Assembly (NCBI GenBank): GCA_030765045.1
Contig: CM060964.1
Span: forward strand, 147,959,065 to 148,023,064
Length of the DNA: 64,000 nucleotides
Direction of reading: 5' to 3'
Source: Tenodera sinensis
Lineage: Eukaryota; Arthropoda; Insecta; Mantodea; Mantidae
This document shows positions 47,026 through 58,519 of the stretch, one piece after another (the stretch's first letter is position 1; each line of letters starts with the position of its first letter). The notes under the pieces are model-generated. The model searched no databases. It was not told the origin of the DNA and saw only the letters and a list, made by a program, of their open reading frames with translations. The position numbers and the translations under genes were made by a program.

Positions 47026-47757
47026 TATTTAGTATATAGACCATAGGCTTCTCTTATTGGACAGCATATGAACTTAAATTCCATCAGCACCACTCTTTAA
47101 AAATGGTTGTGGAATGGTAAACAGTACATGAACTTGCACAGATTTCAAAAGCTATAACATATTTATCTAAAGAGTATGGATATATTCTTTTTTACACATA
47201 AATGGTGCCAGTTAAAACAATGTTGTGACACACAAAATAGGATATAATTAAAGTGACTCATGCAACCATTAACAAATAATTTTTCTTCAAACAGCTCTTC
47301 CTATTGTAACATTTGACATTTTCAGCAATACTGTTGTGTGATTTTATTTTGTAAAAATAACTGACACTGCAAATTTGATCCGATGTATTCAAACAAAATT
47401 GTAATTGCTTAAACACATAGTGTTAGAAAAAATGTTTTATTCATACCAGAAAATATCAAATAAATAAAATTACTGTCTGAATTAAGTAGATTAAATTATT
47501 CAATGTTTGCAAGTATTAAATAATTTTATTCAGCTACAGTGCCTTTTTCTCTACAGTCATCTTCAGTACTAACATCCTTCTCTTCAAGAGCCACTTCAGG
47601 CTGTTAACACTTTAGTACCAAATTGGGTTTCTCATAGCTACAGCAATGGTTATTTTGCATCGAAACCTGGCTGTGTAAATGGAACAATACTTTGTCAGGG
47701 AAGATTATTAAATAAGGATCATTAACACTCCCGAAAATCTAGCTATTGAAATTTATC
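47026..47757. other. Non-coding stretch
   Basis: AT-rich sequence with no recognised feature. Confidence 0.5.
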
Positions 47758-47768
47758 TCACTGTCATT

Positions 47769-47941
47769 TTACTAAACCCCGGTGCGACAGCCCATGAAGG
47801 GCCAAGGTCTACCGCCCAGCTGCTGCGTTGCCCACCTCTGCACACCACAGGCGTCATTGGTGAGGTGCAGTACTGGAAGGTGGGACGTGGTCAGCGCCCC
47901 GAGCCCTCCCGGCCAGTTATGAGGTCTTCTCGACCTGGATA
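47769..47941 (-). mobile_element. SINE (family C), 5'-truncated copy
   Basis: GC-rich minus-strand sequence matching the right half of the repeat at 5259-5601 (shared motifs CTGACCA-GTCCCACC, GCAGAGGTGGG, GGGCTGT-GCAC). A perfect 11-bp duplication, TCACTGTCATT, flanks it at 47758-47768 and 47942-47952. The 74-codon frame across it is not a gene. Confidence 0.88.
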
Positions 47942-47952
47942 TCACTGTCATT

Positions 47953-48120
47953 ATAGGGTAGCAATTTTGGACAGCAGTGATATTATATGGTTTCAATTTT
48001 AAGAGTCTGGTACCTTGCTGATATTGAAATTATGACTTCTTATACAAATTTCAGAGTTTTTTTTTTTAAGGAGAATGTACTATTTGTTTTGCAACTTTAC
48101 CTAATCTCTCTTCAACAAAC
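47953..48120. other. Spacer between two SINEs
   Basis: AT-rich; includes a T-run near 48058-48068. No feature is seen. Confidence 0.4.
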
Positions 48121-48133
48121 ACACATTGTTTTA

Positions 48134-48260
48134 GAGGTACAAATAAGACTGAAAAATGTAATGCCATAGCTGGGATTTGAACAACAGATCTTCCGCTTCA
48201 TGCACTGTTGCTCTAACCAACCACTGAGATACCATGGCAACCTGCCAGTAAATAACAATT
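48134..48260 (-). mobile_element. Short tRNA-derived SINE (family D), full copy
   Basis: On the minus strand: A-box region ATCTCAGTGGTTGGTTAGAG, B box GTTCAAATCCCAGC, then a short 3' body with TTTTTCAGTC. A perfect 13-bp duplication, ACACATTGTTTTA, flanks it at 48121-48133 and 48261-48273. Diverged relatives form the hairpin at 53561-53780. Confidence 0.9.
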
Positions 48261-48273
48261 ACACATTGTTTTA

Positions 48274-48662
48274 CTTTAGCTTCCTACTGGGAATGAAACT
48301 CATTTGCCCAAATTTATTTACAAATTTTTCAAACACAATTTTTGTTGAAGAATACACACCTGGGCATTCTGTTAACAATTGCCAAGCTTCTCTGTAAGAC
48401 AATGTAATTACATACAGGTGTAAAATCTTGCCACAATGTACACTTGTTTCATTGCATTATTGTAACACAAAATCAAAACTTCTTGTAAAATGTAGACATA
48501 AAAATCACTTATGAACATGATACAAGTTTCCATAAGCCAAGGTCACAAGATACGCCATCGAGTGTCGATTAGTTAATTCATACTATAGAACTCCTGTACA
48601 TTTTTGTTGCTTCTGTGCTTTAAAATAACTCTTTTATCACCACCAAATTATGTTGTTGTTTT
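48274..48662. other. Non-coding stretch
   Basis: AT-rich; no feature is seen. On the minus strand it would include the 3' region of the adjacent LINE fragment. Confidence 0.4.
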
Positions 48663-49270
48663 CTAGTGCCTTGCATCTGGCAATGAAGCCATTAGCATTC
48701 GTGCCTTCCAATACTTTTGAACTATAGTTTCTTCTGATCTTAATGCTTCACAGGTCTTCAAGTGGTCTTCATTCATTTCTGCTGGATCGTTACACAGGAC
48801 ACATATTGGTGAGGCTGAGATACCTATTCTGTAGAGATGACTTGCCAAGCAGTCATGATTCAAAAATCTTACCTGAGCATTTGATTTGATTTTGGTTTAA
48901 GATTGCTCAACTACTTGGTCATCAGAGCCCTTAAAAAGTGGGATCATGACAAAAGTGAGAGATAAATTTCACTATAAAATAAACATACTAGTAAAAAAGG
49001 AACATATACATAAGATATACCAAACAAATCGGCAAAAGCCAGAATTAAAATAAAGTTATAAAAAGTTCAAAAAAGTATAAATTTTGATATCTAAAATTCC
49101 ATAACCTCAAGTTCAAGTTTGTCTTTGCTAAAAACCTCAAAACCCTTTCGACCACTTGTTTATCATCTGCCAGAACCTCTGGAAGTCTGACAGGCAGCTT
49201 ACCTGAGCATTCTTTTCCTTGCTATCACAGTTAACAATGCTAAACTTTGTTGTTTATTTCTAGCATCAGT
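48663..49270 (-). pseudogene. Jockey-type LINE C-terminus, interrupted by another LINE
   Basis: The minus-strand frame ending at 48663 reads NHDCLASHLYRIGI, then SPICVLCND, then EDHLKTCEAL and KYWKARMLM. This is the C-terminal zinc-like segment (CxxC...HxxxC) and tail of Jockey-type LINE polymerases. The preceding sequence continues on the right of an inserted LINE (from 49212), separated by a 14-bp duplication. Only about 90 codons of this LINE are recognisable. Confidence 0.7.
48882..49197 (-). mobile_element. 5'-truncated I-like LINE, 3' end only
   Basis: Minus strand: a short C-terminus (LPVRLPEVLADDKQVVERVL) ending near 49100, an AT-rich 3' UTR, then the conserved block CTGATGACC...GTTGAGC...CTTAAACC and an AATCAA-type tail. 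A perfect 14-bp duplication, CTTACCTGAGCATT, flanks it at 48868-48881 and 49198-49211. The sequence is clearly the same family as 2969-3406. Confidence 0.9.
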
Positions 49271-52200
49271 AGGTTTATTGAACATTACTGAAGAGTGAAT
49301 ACCTTTTACTTTCTTTTTTTTATGGACATTGCATACTGCTTATGTGAATGCAGTGCTCTGGTCTGAAATTAGCACTATCAGTCACCTTCACTGTTCCTAC
49401 AAGAAAGCACAGGATATAGTATTCTTAACATTTACTTGTAAAATTTGGAATTTTATTTTTATTTATAATAAATTATTCACGCTCAAAAGTAAATACAATC
49501 TATTAAACTTTGATGTCCCGTATGAAAAGGATCTCATTGTGCAGTATGTACAATTTGTCCAGATTGTGCTGATACTCCGTATGTGCAAGAGAGAAGAAAA
49601 TTGGAGAAGTGACTGGATTGGTAGAGAGCAAGTGAGTGATATCAGAACTCAGGCAGTCACATACACAAGCAGTGTATGTTTACGTATTATAAACAATTAT
49701 CATGTAGTTATCACAGTGAGAGCAAACAATAAACTAATCCCCACCTCTCCTATTATGCAAGTGGACACGTCTCTACTACTGCACATCTATGCTTCAAGAG
49801 TGGGGGAGTGTCATGACAAACTGGATGGGCTGTACATCTAGCCAAAATGCCATCTACAAGTCACAGGAGGAAGCAGGGCAGTGAATCAAGGCTGATGATG
49901 CAGACAACAGTCTCCAAAACATGTAACAGTAAGTTCTGGTGTAGAAAAAGAAGTTACAGTAATAAAAAGTCCAAACTTTTACATATAAATGTTAAAACAG
50001 CTTCAGTTTATTTGTCCAAAGAAATATTTCAGAGTAATATTGTTCCTTAATGTTACTGAAATCCACGCAACTGTATATAATTAATTAGGAACTATCAACT
50101 AACAGCATTACTTCCGGTCCCTTTTTCTCTAGTATTCTACACATGCTAAAAGCTTTAGGAGTTTTATTACAGGGAAGGCACTTTTTTTGCACATTCAAAT
50201 GCATATCCATGCCTGTGTGGGTAGATTACAAGCTTCTTGAAGTCTTTTATTGAATATGTAGCCTTGCACTTGAAGAAATATGATGTATGATGTGCCATTC
50301 TTGTTCATTATTCCGGGAATCAAATGTGTAAAATTAACTTCATTTAATCAGCAAAACTGGGCAAACACAAAATTTAATATCCATAAATAATCTGGCAATT
50401 TAGCATATTAATAACTACTTTGCGAGACAAAGATTTACAACATTACATTTTTTGTCTGTATAAAACAACTGTAAGAGTGTCTGTATTTTAAATGCTGAGT
50501 ATGATGTTGATTCAAACTTGGATAGTATGTGGACTATAAAATTTGTTTGCAAGCCTTTAATTATGCTCATAGGAGAAAACAGTGGTCGACTAATTAAAGG
50601 AAGAACCTCAAATTGGAAAAGCAGCTTCTTCTGGAGATGCAGATTTAAATTTGTATCAAATTATAAGTTTTTCCTACACTAGGGGCAACATCAGAATTCA
50701 CCCTCAGATTAAAGTGTTTTCTATATTTTGTCTCGTCTTTATTATTTTGAATCAGATTTTGTGTCCTATTTTGTGCCAAAGAAGACTTACTTGTGTGGTT
50801 ATTTATTTATTTATTAGGCTTGTTTGTTTACTTTCATTATACTGACCACTCTTTGGTCTTAGTTTTGGTTGTACTAAAATTATATATCATGTTCTTAAAC
50901 TATTTGCCTAATATGTTTTACAGTCAAAGAAACACATCATATATCAAATACTATTTGTTTCTGTACAATACAAATGATACAAGGAAGAGAGGTAAAACTT
51001 AATTTTTCACACACATACCACTATAAATATTCTCAAAAATTGTAATTAGCTTTAAACCACTACACTGGCACCATTTAAATGTGTAAAACCAATTAAATTA
51101 AAGTATATGTACATATTTTGAAAATGATTTATTTATAAATAGAACTAATCCTCATATACTTATATGAACTATTCTACTAATAACAAGACCATTAAATTTA
51201 AAACATACACTTAAAATAACAGCTGACAAAACTTAAAATGTGGTAAAAGTAATGGAATTTTATTTCCTACATTTTTGTTTCATTTTATTGCTTTTTAAAA
51301 TGAATGATCCCAGATATCTTACATGTCTAACCACCATATCTCTCTTCGTAATATGCAGATGTTCTTAGTTTTATGCATTTTCAAGCCATCAGTATAAAGA
51401 TGCCAGAGGGAAAAGAAGAGAATTCACTTTTGGAGAGCCAAAGTTTGAAGTATGTAACAATTCCAATTTTAAAACCACATCTGATCGATACATGACACAT
51501 GAAACTTAAATGTTATGGTGTATTGTAAGAGGCCCTTCTATATGATTTTAGGGAAGGTCAGTTCAAGTCAGTAGATTTAGTAGATGAGAATGATAGCAAT
51601 GCAAGTATGAAGAAAAACATTCTCAAATACAGCTTTTAATATAAAACCCTTCCCCTTCCCCTTATATGGTGTTTTTGAATGAAATAGAATTTTCAGTGAG
51701 CGTAGATCTTCTTTCTCCCCTGTACTTTCCAAAATGCAAATAACTGATCTAGTTTGTGAAATTTCACTTAAAAGAAACCTGTGTTACAAACATGCTACCA
51801 TTAAAAAAAAAAGTTGTATATGTAAGTACCTTTATGCCACAAAAACAGCTCTCAAAAAGGTTTTCATTTGGTAGATGCTGCACATAGTCTAAAACAAATT
51901 TATGTTATTTATAGGATAAAGGTTTTAAAATTAAGTACCCTCCACATAAAATATATTTTATTTTCATGCGCAATATGCAAGTCCAAAAGACTGTTTATTT
52001 CACACACTTGGCATTAAGAGCACTAACTATTGCTACTTTCATTTTAACAATACTAAAAATGAATATACAAGTGCCCTCAAAATTCCATTCATCCCTCTTT
52101 TCTTTTAGTGTTTGTACTACAATAAAATTTTAAGCAGCATACAGTGGTTCAAAATTTAAAATTCCTGGATTGTTTTGCACATCAATACGTATATTTAGCA

Positions 52201-52522
52201 GATTGAAAACATTTTGTAATATTTGTGCAATCATTTTTTTAAACAAGCATTCTAATATGTATCAGTAGGAAACATTAAATATTGCATTGAAGTAATTCAA
52301 TAATTGTACTCCTTTTTTGTTTTATTCAGTTTCCTAAATAAAGATACTTATTTGCATTTGTAATAAAAGCTTTGTTTACAGTAGAAACTGGGGAAGTTAC
52401 TACTTAGCTAAAAAAATCTCTCAGCATTTAAGTTGTGTGCTTTGTCATTCATTATCAATTTTTAACTGGGAGCATAAAATGCATTAAAATTTTTTTTTTG
52501 GACACTTTGTTACTAGAAAATG
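49271..52522. other. Non-coding stretch including the 3' flank of the TUT exon
   Basis: A 170-codon plus-strand frame at 49329-49841 is not recognised; its Ile/Leu/Tyr-rich content and lack of motifs suggest chance. The right end (about 52320-52522) is probably 3' UTR of the minus-strand exon. The rest is AT-rich with no seen feature. Confidence 0.45.
52321..52326 (-). terminator. Candidate AATAAA polyadenylation signal
   Basis: TTTATT on the plus strand reads AATAAA on the minus strand, about 200 bases after the TAG stop of the TUT-like exon. Such hexamers are common in AT-rich DNA, so this is only a candidate. Confidence 0.3.
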
Positions 52523-53254
52523 CTAGTGCTGTTTGTGTGAAGTATAGTGCATCTGTTTTGTTGTGCTGCCCGTATTAACACCTGATGTATGATTATTACG
52601 AGGCCGTCTGAGGAAACTGAAAGTTTCACCCATTTCATGATTGCATTTGCTTACTTGATGACCTGTGTTGTTTTGCTGCCAGTTAAGGTCTCTCACGAAA
52701 GAGTCTCTTGAAGGCATTCTGCCTCTTACTTCATCACTAGAAGAGAAGTCATTTGATAACATCAAAGGCATACCTTCCCTGGTTCTCCAGGAGTCAGCAC
52801 CATGCACAAAGTGGCTCTGATTTGAGCTAAAAGGTGGGGCAGTAATAGGCATTCCATATCTTTTAAACTGTAACCTATTGTGCAGGAATGGCTGTGGCAT
52901 TTGAAACACTGGATTTTGCAGTATTGGTACCACATATGTTCCCCTGTTAAGTACCTGTTCTCGAAATTCTTTCTTAGAAGAAAATTTAGTATCTTCTAAC
53001 ACAGCAGAATTTGGATTACTCTCTGAAGTGCTACCATTACACTTCACATTCTTTGAACTTCCACTAGCTGCAAACTGGTCCCCTTTGTACGAAACTCTAT
53101 CCTCAGTTACATCTTCAGGATCTTTTCTACCTTTCCTATTCTTCTTGTTCTGTGGACACTCTTTTGAGAAATGGCCTATCTTTTGGCAGATCCTACATCC
53201 TCTGTCATTTGGTAGCTCGCCAGCTGTCAAAATTTGTGGGTTCAGAAAATAGTT
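52523..53254 (-). CDS. Terminal exon of a TUT4/TUT7-like terminal uridylyltransferase
   Basis: A minus-strand exon of 243 codons ending in TAG, entered in phase 0 after a clear splice acceptor. Its first 33 residues contain LNPQILTAGELPNDRGC followed by a CCHC zinc knuckle, CRICQKIGHFSKEC (Cys20, Cys23, His28, Cys33). This matches the C-terminal segment of TUT4/TUT7 enzymes, which add uridines to the 3' ends of RNAs such as pre-let-7 and mRNAs; in them the knuckle follows the nucleotidyltransferase and PAP-associated domains and binds RNA. The rest is a low-complexity Ser/Asn/Arg-rich tail. The catalytic exons are not in the window. Other CCHC proteins are possible, but the sequence before the knuckle favours TUT4/7. 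Confidence 0.75.
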   Translation of the reverse strand, partial: NYFLNPQILTAGELPNDRGCRICQKIGHFSKECPQNKKNRKGRKDPEDVTEDRVSYKGDQFAASGSSKNVKCNGSTSESNPNSAVLEDTKFSSKKEFREQVLNRGTYVVPILQNPVFQMPQPFLHNRLQFKRYGMPITAPPFSSNQSHFVHGADSWRTREGMPLMLSNDFSSSDEVRGRMPSRDSFVRDLNWQQNNTGHQVSKCNHEMGETFSFLRRPRNNHTSGVNTGSTTKQMHYTSHKQH

Positions 53255-53272
53255 CTGAAAGGAAAAAAAAGT
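53255..53272 (-). promoter_or_regulatory. Splice acceptor with polypyrimidine tract
   Basis: Minus-strand sequence reads TACTTTTTTTTCCTTTCAG directly before the first codon of the TUT-like exon: a long pyrimidine tract ending in CAG. It supports a spliced host gene rather than a retrocopy. Confidence 0.8.
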
Positions 53273-53281
53273 ATATGTCAT

Positions 53282-53560
53282 ACAAGAATACAGTAGATTA
53301 ACAGCTACATATTTTTATTGAACATTCTCAGAGAGTTCACTTCTTTCACTGTATGTCAATGAAATTAATACATTTGCTAAAAGTAACTTCCATGGTATAA
53401 GAGTTCAAACTTCATTTACATTTGTAATCTGAATGTATGGAGCTGAACTGTAATATTTAGTAATTTTGCATGTGATTCAGTAACATTTTGAACTACTATT
53501 TATTTATGGCAACAAGCTTACTGCTGGCGTTTTTAAACACACAAGCCGTGTGTGGGCAAT
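53282..53560. other. Intron sequence right of the acceptor
   Basis: AT-rich; presumed intron of the TUT-like gene. No feature is seen. Confidence 0.5.
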
Positions 53561-53780
53561 GTTTAAGATGTGGAATCAGGACTGAAAAATTCAATGCTAT
53601 AGCCGGGATTTGAACCACGGACCTTCCGCATGGAGCGGCTGATTCATACGAATCAGCTGGGGAATTTAATGTCGTACTGGCAAGTTGGCCATGGGAGAAG
53701 CTGCTTGATGCGGAAGATCTGTGGTTCAAATACCGGCTATGGTATTGAATTTTTCAGTCCTGATTCCACCTCTTAAACAT
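53561..53780. repeat. Inverted pair of family D SINE fragments forming a hairpin
   Basis: Arms 53561-53630 and 53709-53778 are inverted copies of a SINE 3' half including the B box (GTGGTTCAAATCCCGGC in one arm). The plus-oriented copy also keeps part of the SINE 5' end from about 53664 (CTGGCAAGTTGGCCATGG) but lacks the A box. The loop holds a smaller palindrome, CTGATTCATACGAATCAG, at 53639-53656. The whole is an intronic hairpin of about 220 nt. Confidence 0.85.
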
Positions 53781-53911
53781 TTTAAACATTTCTGTTCTTG
53801 ATTTGGCAGGTTTTACTTGTGATCTTTCAGTCACAAGCAATCATGAAGATATGAAGCACTGCAATTTCACCAGCTTCTGTTTGTAGCCTATGTAGTAGTA
53901 ATCTAAACTAT

Positions 53912-55002
53912 AGTCCCTCCGAGATTAAAGTGGGTACGCACATAAACATTGCGATTTTATTACTCTGCCAACAAGCATGTGTTGTTCTCTGTGCACAGCT
54001 GTTTACATCTGACTGTTATCGTAACTGTCAATTCTTTCACTGTAGCAGTGTGAGTTTAGCACTGCACTTGACTCATATTTATTAAATAAACTACATTAAT
54101 TAAATAAATTGGTTAAGAAAAGCTATGAAATGTAATTTTGTGAGTAAAAACTTATGTTAACCTGAGACATCAGATTGAGGCATGGCACTCTCAGATCTCA
54201 GGTAACGTCTCCACACCAACATAGCTTCCCGATCTAATATTGTATTGCCTTTCTTTTTGTAAACTGAAACTCAATGTCTTTCAACAAAGTGTGGAACGTG
54301 GTTTATCTAAAATTTGGAAGACCTGGCTTACTGTTAATTATCTATTATAGGAAGCCCATTGTTTAAAAAGAAACTATGCATTTTAAAGTGAATAACAGTT
54401 AACAGTGATCCACTTTGCCTAAAACACTAAATGGCCCTTCTGTTCTTTTTAGGGACTTTCACAGTTCCTGTTTGTTTCATTTCCATTCTTACATTTGAAA
54501 CAGTGTACAAAGAAATACCAGTTGCTTCAGGCGTCAATTTCGTTACGTCTTTCACAGCCAGAGTGGCATAACTTTGAAAGAAAAAGTTAAACACATATAA
54601 TACAGTAGTCTTTTCACCACTTCTTAGAGGCTTTCTGCTTTTATGTTTCCTTAACTAGTCTGAGAAACTGAACACACCACCACACTAACTGCACGTGCAT
54701 TACTAATAATACGAGTGTCAGAGCATCACTTCACTACAGTAACAATGCAATTACAGAATTACAGAGTACCATGTGATGATAAATGGAAGTAAAATATTTA
54801 TGCTCATGTTTAAATGTTTTGCAAGTTGAATTATGGTATTTATTCACTCTGTTCATTCCTTGAAAGTATTAAATAAGCAATAATATATGCAATGTAGTAA
54901 GGAACTATTTTCAACTGCGCTTCACCTTTTCACGCACGCTAAAAGTTGTGCTGTGGCGTAATGTTGACATCCATACCCACTTTAAGGCCGGATAGGGTAT
55001 AG
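53912..55002 (-). mobile_element. TIR transposon with a helix-turn-helix remnant
   Basis: The ends are inverted and diverged over about 45 bp: left CTATAGTCCCTCCG then AAAGTGGGTACG and AACATTGCG; right, inverted, CTATACCCTATCCGG then AAAGTGGGTATG and AACATTACG. Inside, a minus-strand segment near 54590-54440 reads KLTPEATGISLYTVSNVR followed by a Lys/Arg-rich stretch. This resembles the N-terminal helix-turn-helix of an arthropod DDE transposase group (compare 24760-25480). The catalytic domain is absent. It lies in the presumed intron of the TUT-like gene. Confidence 0.65.
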
Positions 55003-56690
55003 AGGATAGCAAAAGCAGCCAATAATCACATTTTTCAGCACTGAGAGAAACACAAATATGGACAGCAGTTACACACCTGATTGTTAGTTGTGAGCCAAGC
55101 ATCTGCATGAAGGTCGGCGCAGAGGGGTTTATTTGAGAGGGGTTTGCACCAGATTTTAAGTGTTTGAACAGGAGTACATAAATAATCTGGTTTAATTTAT
55201 GGCATTCTTGTAAACTCTAAAAGCAGAGTTCTGATTCCTCCTTTTCATAGAAAATTACATATGGTTATAAATTAAACTTATGTATTATTCTTTGCATTTG
55301 TTCACAAATATCTAAAATTACTGAATGCATAAACACAAGACGAATGCAAATAAATTATTTCAGCACTTTACAGTTATTATTGAATATATGAAACTGTGTA
55401 ATGTGCATTCTGAGAAATATACATACAAAATATATTTTAAGTAATAATGCATATACAACCACAAACACGAAATTACAATATAATTAGCTACAAACTGTCT
55501 CTCCTTCAAAATAAGTTTGGTTTGAGTTATAAAAAAAGTGGAGTATTATGGGTATTTTTGCAGCTCTGCATACGAATACACACAATAAATTTATGGATAC
55601 ATAAACCTGAGGACAGAGAGATAAAAATATCAGTTTTGCTCATTGACTAAAATTATTATGTAGAAACTAATTTTTGTATTATCTATGAAATATTAAGTCT
55701 GCTTATATACAAACACATTATAATGTACCAAACAAGTGCTCATGGCTACCAAAACACAGAAAGATGGCATAGAAACATTGATTTTAGCCTCAAAACTAAG
55801 CATTGTTGTGCACATTGAGAATGGTTTCTGGAGCAAATTGCATTCAACTCTTTTGTACAACAATACTAGCCATACTGAAGTTACTGTCACTGGAAGCCTA
55901 GATGGCAAGTATACGAAGAACTCTTTTGTCCAGTACTGGCAATTTTGGGTATTCATGCTCATGTTTTTACCACAAGAAATAACCTCTTTTTGTGTACTGT
56001 TAACATCAATGGTTACAGAAGTATATCTGCTATCATCATTGTTGGCTATCGGAGCCAGAAACTGGAAACCATTCATCAAAGTCAGGGACAATCAGACTTT
56101 TCTTTATAGAGGGTACTTCTGTCTCAGTTTTAAAAATTAAAAATAATTAGCATACAGGTTATGCTAATAGGTTTTATACCTATTTATATAAAAGCCCCCA
56201 TTTGTGCACAAAGAGGAACCAAATTAATTGTTGGAAAACTGTTTCTCTCCAATTTGTCACTTTTTTATAATGTCTCAAAAGCCTGTAAGTGATAGGCAAA
56301 ACTTGGTTGAAATTTTTCATAATGAATCACTTAGTTCTTGGATAGTAACATTATCTTAACACACTTATTCTTAAGAGACTCAGTATTTTAAGCCAACTGA
56401 GGGTAAAACCACTTCAGAGAAAACCCAAGTATGGTTCCTTCAGCAAGAAAGGAGACAGCTTTTCTGGAAGATCTAAGAATCTGATGCAACATATGTACAT
56501 ATGTCTAAAACCAATGTGGCAGCTTTGTGCACGTTTCACTTGGCAAGATGTAAATTTTTGAAAAATGTTTGCATGTTATAGCTTAATGGTTTAAAAAACA
56601 ACATTAACAGAGGGTGAAATGTCTATTATGAACTGGGTGATAACTCCTCAAATTTTGGGTACTGGCTCAGAAGATGGTAAAATTGTGTCA
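55003..56690. other. Non-coding stretch with an unexplained double open frame
   Basis: At 55693-56140 both strands are open for more than 130 codons. Neither translation has a domain I recognise; the plus one contains GSLDGKYTKNSF, the minus one has a Val/Thr/Leu-rich stretch. It could be a fragment of an unrecognised element or chance. The rest is AT-rich. Confidence 0.35.
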
Positions 56691-56699
56691 TATGAGAAT

Positions 56700-57420
56700 A
56701 CTCTGCAGTGAATAAGTTGAACAGTGATTCCAGTAAAAGTAGTGATGGCGAGAATGATGATTTACTGGTTAGAAATCCTAATTCTTCTGTGTGGAAGGAT
56801 GGAAGTTACTTGGACCCTAATCCATCAAAATATGTTCCTATTTACTATGTGGCTCAGGAACCTGTTTCATCTTCCTCTTTTGATAATGAAACCACCCAAT
56901 AGGTACCTTTTACTTTTCTTTGATGATGAACTCATTTCTTTGATTGTAGAAGAAACAGCTTTGTATGGTGATGTCAAAGAAATGAAAATACTCTCCCTGG
57001 AGCTGCAAAGCCTTCTTTTGGTGTCTTAAGGCTTTGGTCATCAATTCTTATATTTTGTATTGCATGATACAACAACAGAATTTCAAAGTTCACATGTCAC
57101 ATACAAAGTTTTGTAGTCTTGTTGAGTCTTAGTTGAGGAGACAATGATTCAAAAAAGTGGGTTTCACTATTCAACAGAAGCTGTGGCAGACCATTTTGTG
57201 GACCACTGGAACAAAGACTCGATGAGAAATAGCACTTTATGGGCCATGTTGAAAAGTACAGTAGAAGATGTTGGGTATGCTGGACAAAGAACACCAGCAA
57301 CGACATAGTATACTATTGTGAAATGTGTACCAACAAACTATATCTCCATCTAGATAAGTGTTTCAGGTGTACCACACAACAAAGTGCTATACGGAATAAC
57401 CATGGGTGAAGAAGTTCAGG
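56700..57420 (+). pseudogene. Internally deleted piggyBac-type transposase remnant
   Basis: The left part encodes NSDSSKSSDGENDDLLVRN, then SVWKDGSYLDPNPSKYVP, like the acidic N-terminus and following block of piggyBac transposases. After a stop, LLFFDDELISLIVEET matches the conserved FF-x-DEL-x-x-x-IVEET block just before the catalytic core. The next recognisable part (57250-57390) is the Cys-rich C-terminus: RRCWVCWTKNTSNDIVYYCEMC then LHLDKCFRC. The catalytic core is missing, as in the remnant at 4237-4830. Confidence 0.78.
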
Positions 57421-58511
57421 TATTGTAAATAGGCTGTTTATGCTCCAAACTAGTTTGCATTTATCAAATAAGGAGGATAAAAATCAGATTTGAAAGGAGC
57501 TATCTTTTGACATTTGTTTGGCCATTCTAGCCTAACTAAATTCATACCGAAGGATTAAGAATCTATGAAGTGTGTACACATAAAACACAAGAACTGGTAT
57601 TACAATCACTTACATTATAGAAAGCAGTAATCTAATGTTTTTGGAATGGACATAAATAATTTGGTTAAGGTTAATTTTTTTAAACAGAAAGCTGCATTTA
57701 TATGGCTCATACAAAATGGGTAGTAAGAGCAATATCAGCCTAATTGACTTAGTGACATTTCAGTGCTGCATACATGAATTATAATGTGGATCACAAGGTG
57801 TATGAATGATTACTAGTTAAGGTCTTGTTGTACCATAAAGAAATCAAGACCAACAAACAGTCAAATCAGGCAGACATTAGAGATCATATCTACAATTTTT
57901 TTTGAAGGAATTACACTGAAAATAATGATTCAGCTGTTGGTGTTTCCCTCCCATTGACTATGCTTTAGCACAAAATAAACATAATTATAAGCTTAGGTTT
58001 AAATGACTTCAACATTCATATATGTCAAGCAATGTGTAATCCTAAGCTTTACTCAAGGTAACCTGATGCAGGGGGTAAACTGATGTCAAAGCATACTGTT
58101 TATATCTTTTTTCTATATTAAGCACTGGTACTTGTGTTTCATCTGGCTTTTGGAAACACACACTAATCACATGTACACTACTCCTCATTAACTTCAACAA
58201 ATGCATAATAATCACAATTAAAGGGAAACTAAATGAAACTAGTTGTTTTATTTTACATAAACATGTTTATTATTACAAAATAAGTACAGGTCAAAACAAA
58301 AACCCACAAATTTGCAAAATTAGAAACCAAAGACTAAAACAAGCAGTAAGTTCGCTTTCAGTCAGTCACTGCACTAATTAATAAATGTATAATCATCTAG
58401 ATGGTATTGGGGTGAGGTGATGTTAATTACATGTAAATGAAATCTGAATACAATCATTTGACGCCTGTTCCAGGTCACAACAGGCAGTGATACATGCCAG
58501 AAGTTACCTAA
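57421..58511. other. Non-coding stretch
   Basis: AT-rich sequence with no recognised feature up to the target duplication of the hAT element. Confidence 0.5.
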
Positions 58512-58519
58512 AGCTACAG

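Noticed and set aside
49329..49841. 170-codon plus-strand frame as a host gene
   Set aside because: No recognised domain, no clear splice sites and AT-biased composition; left as unassigned.
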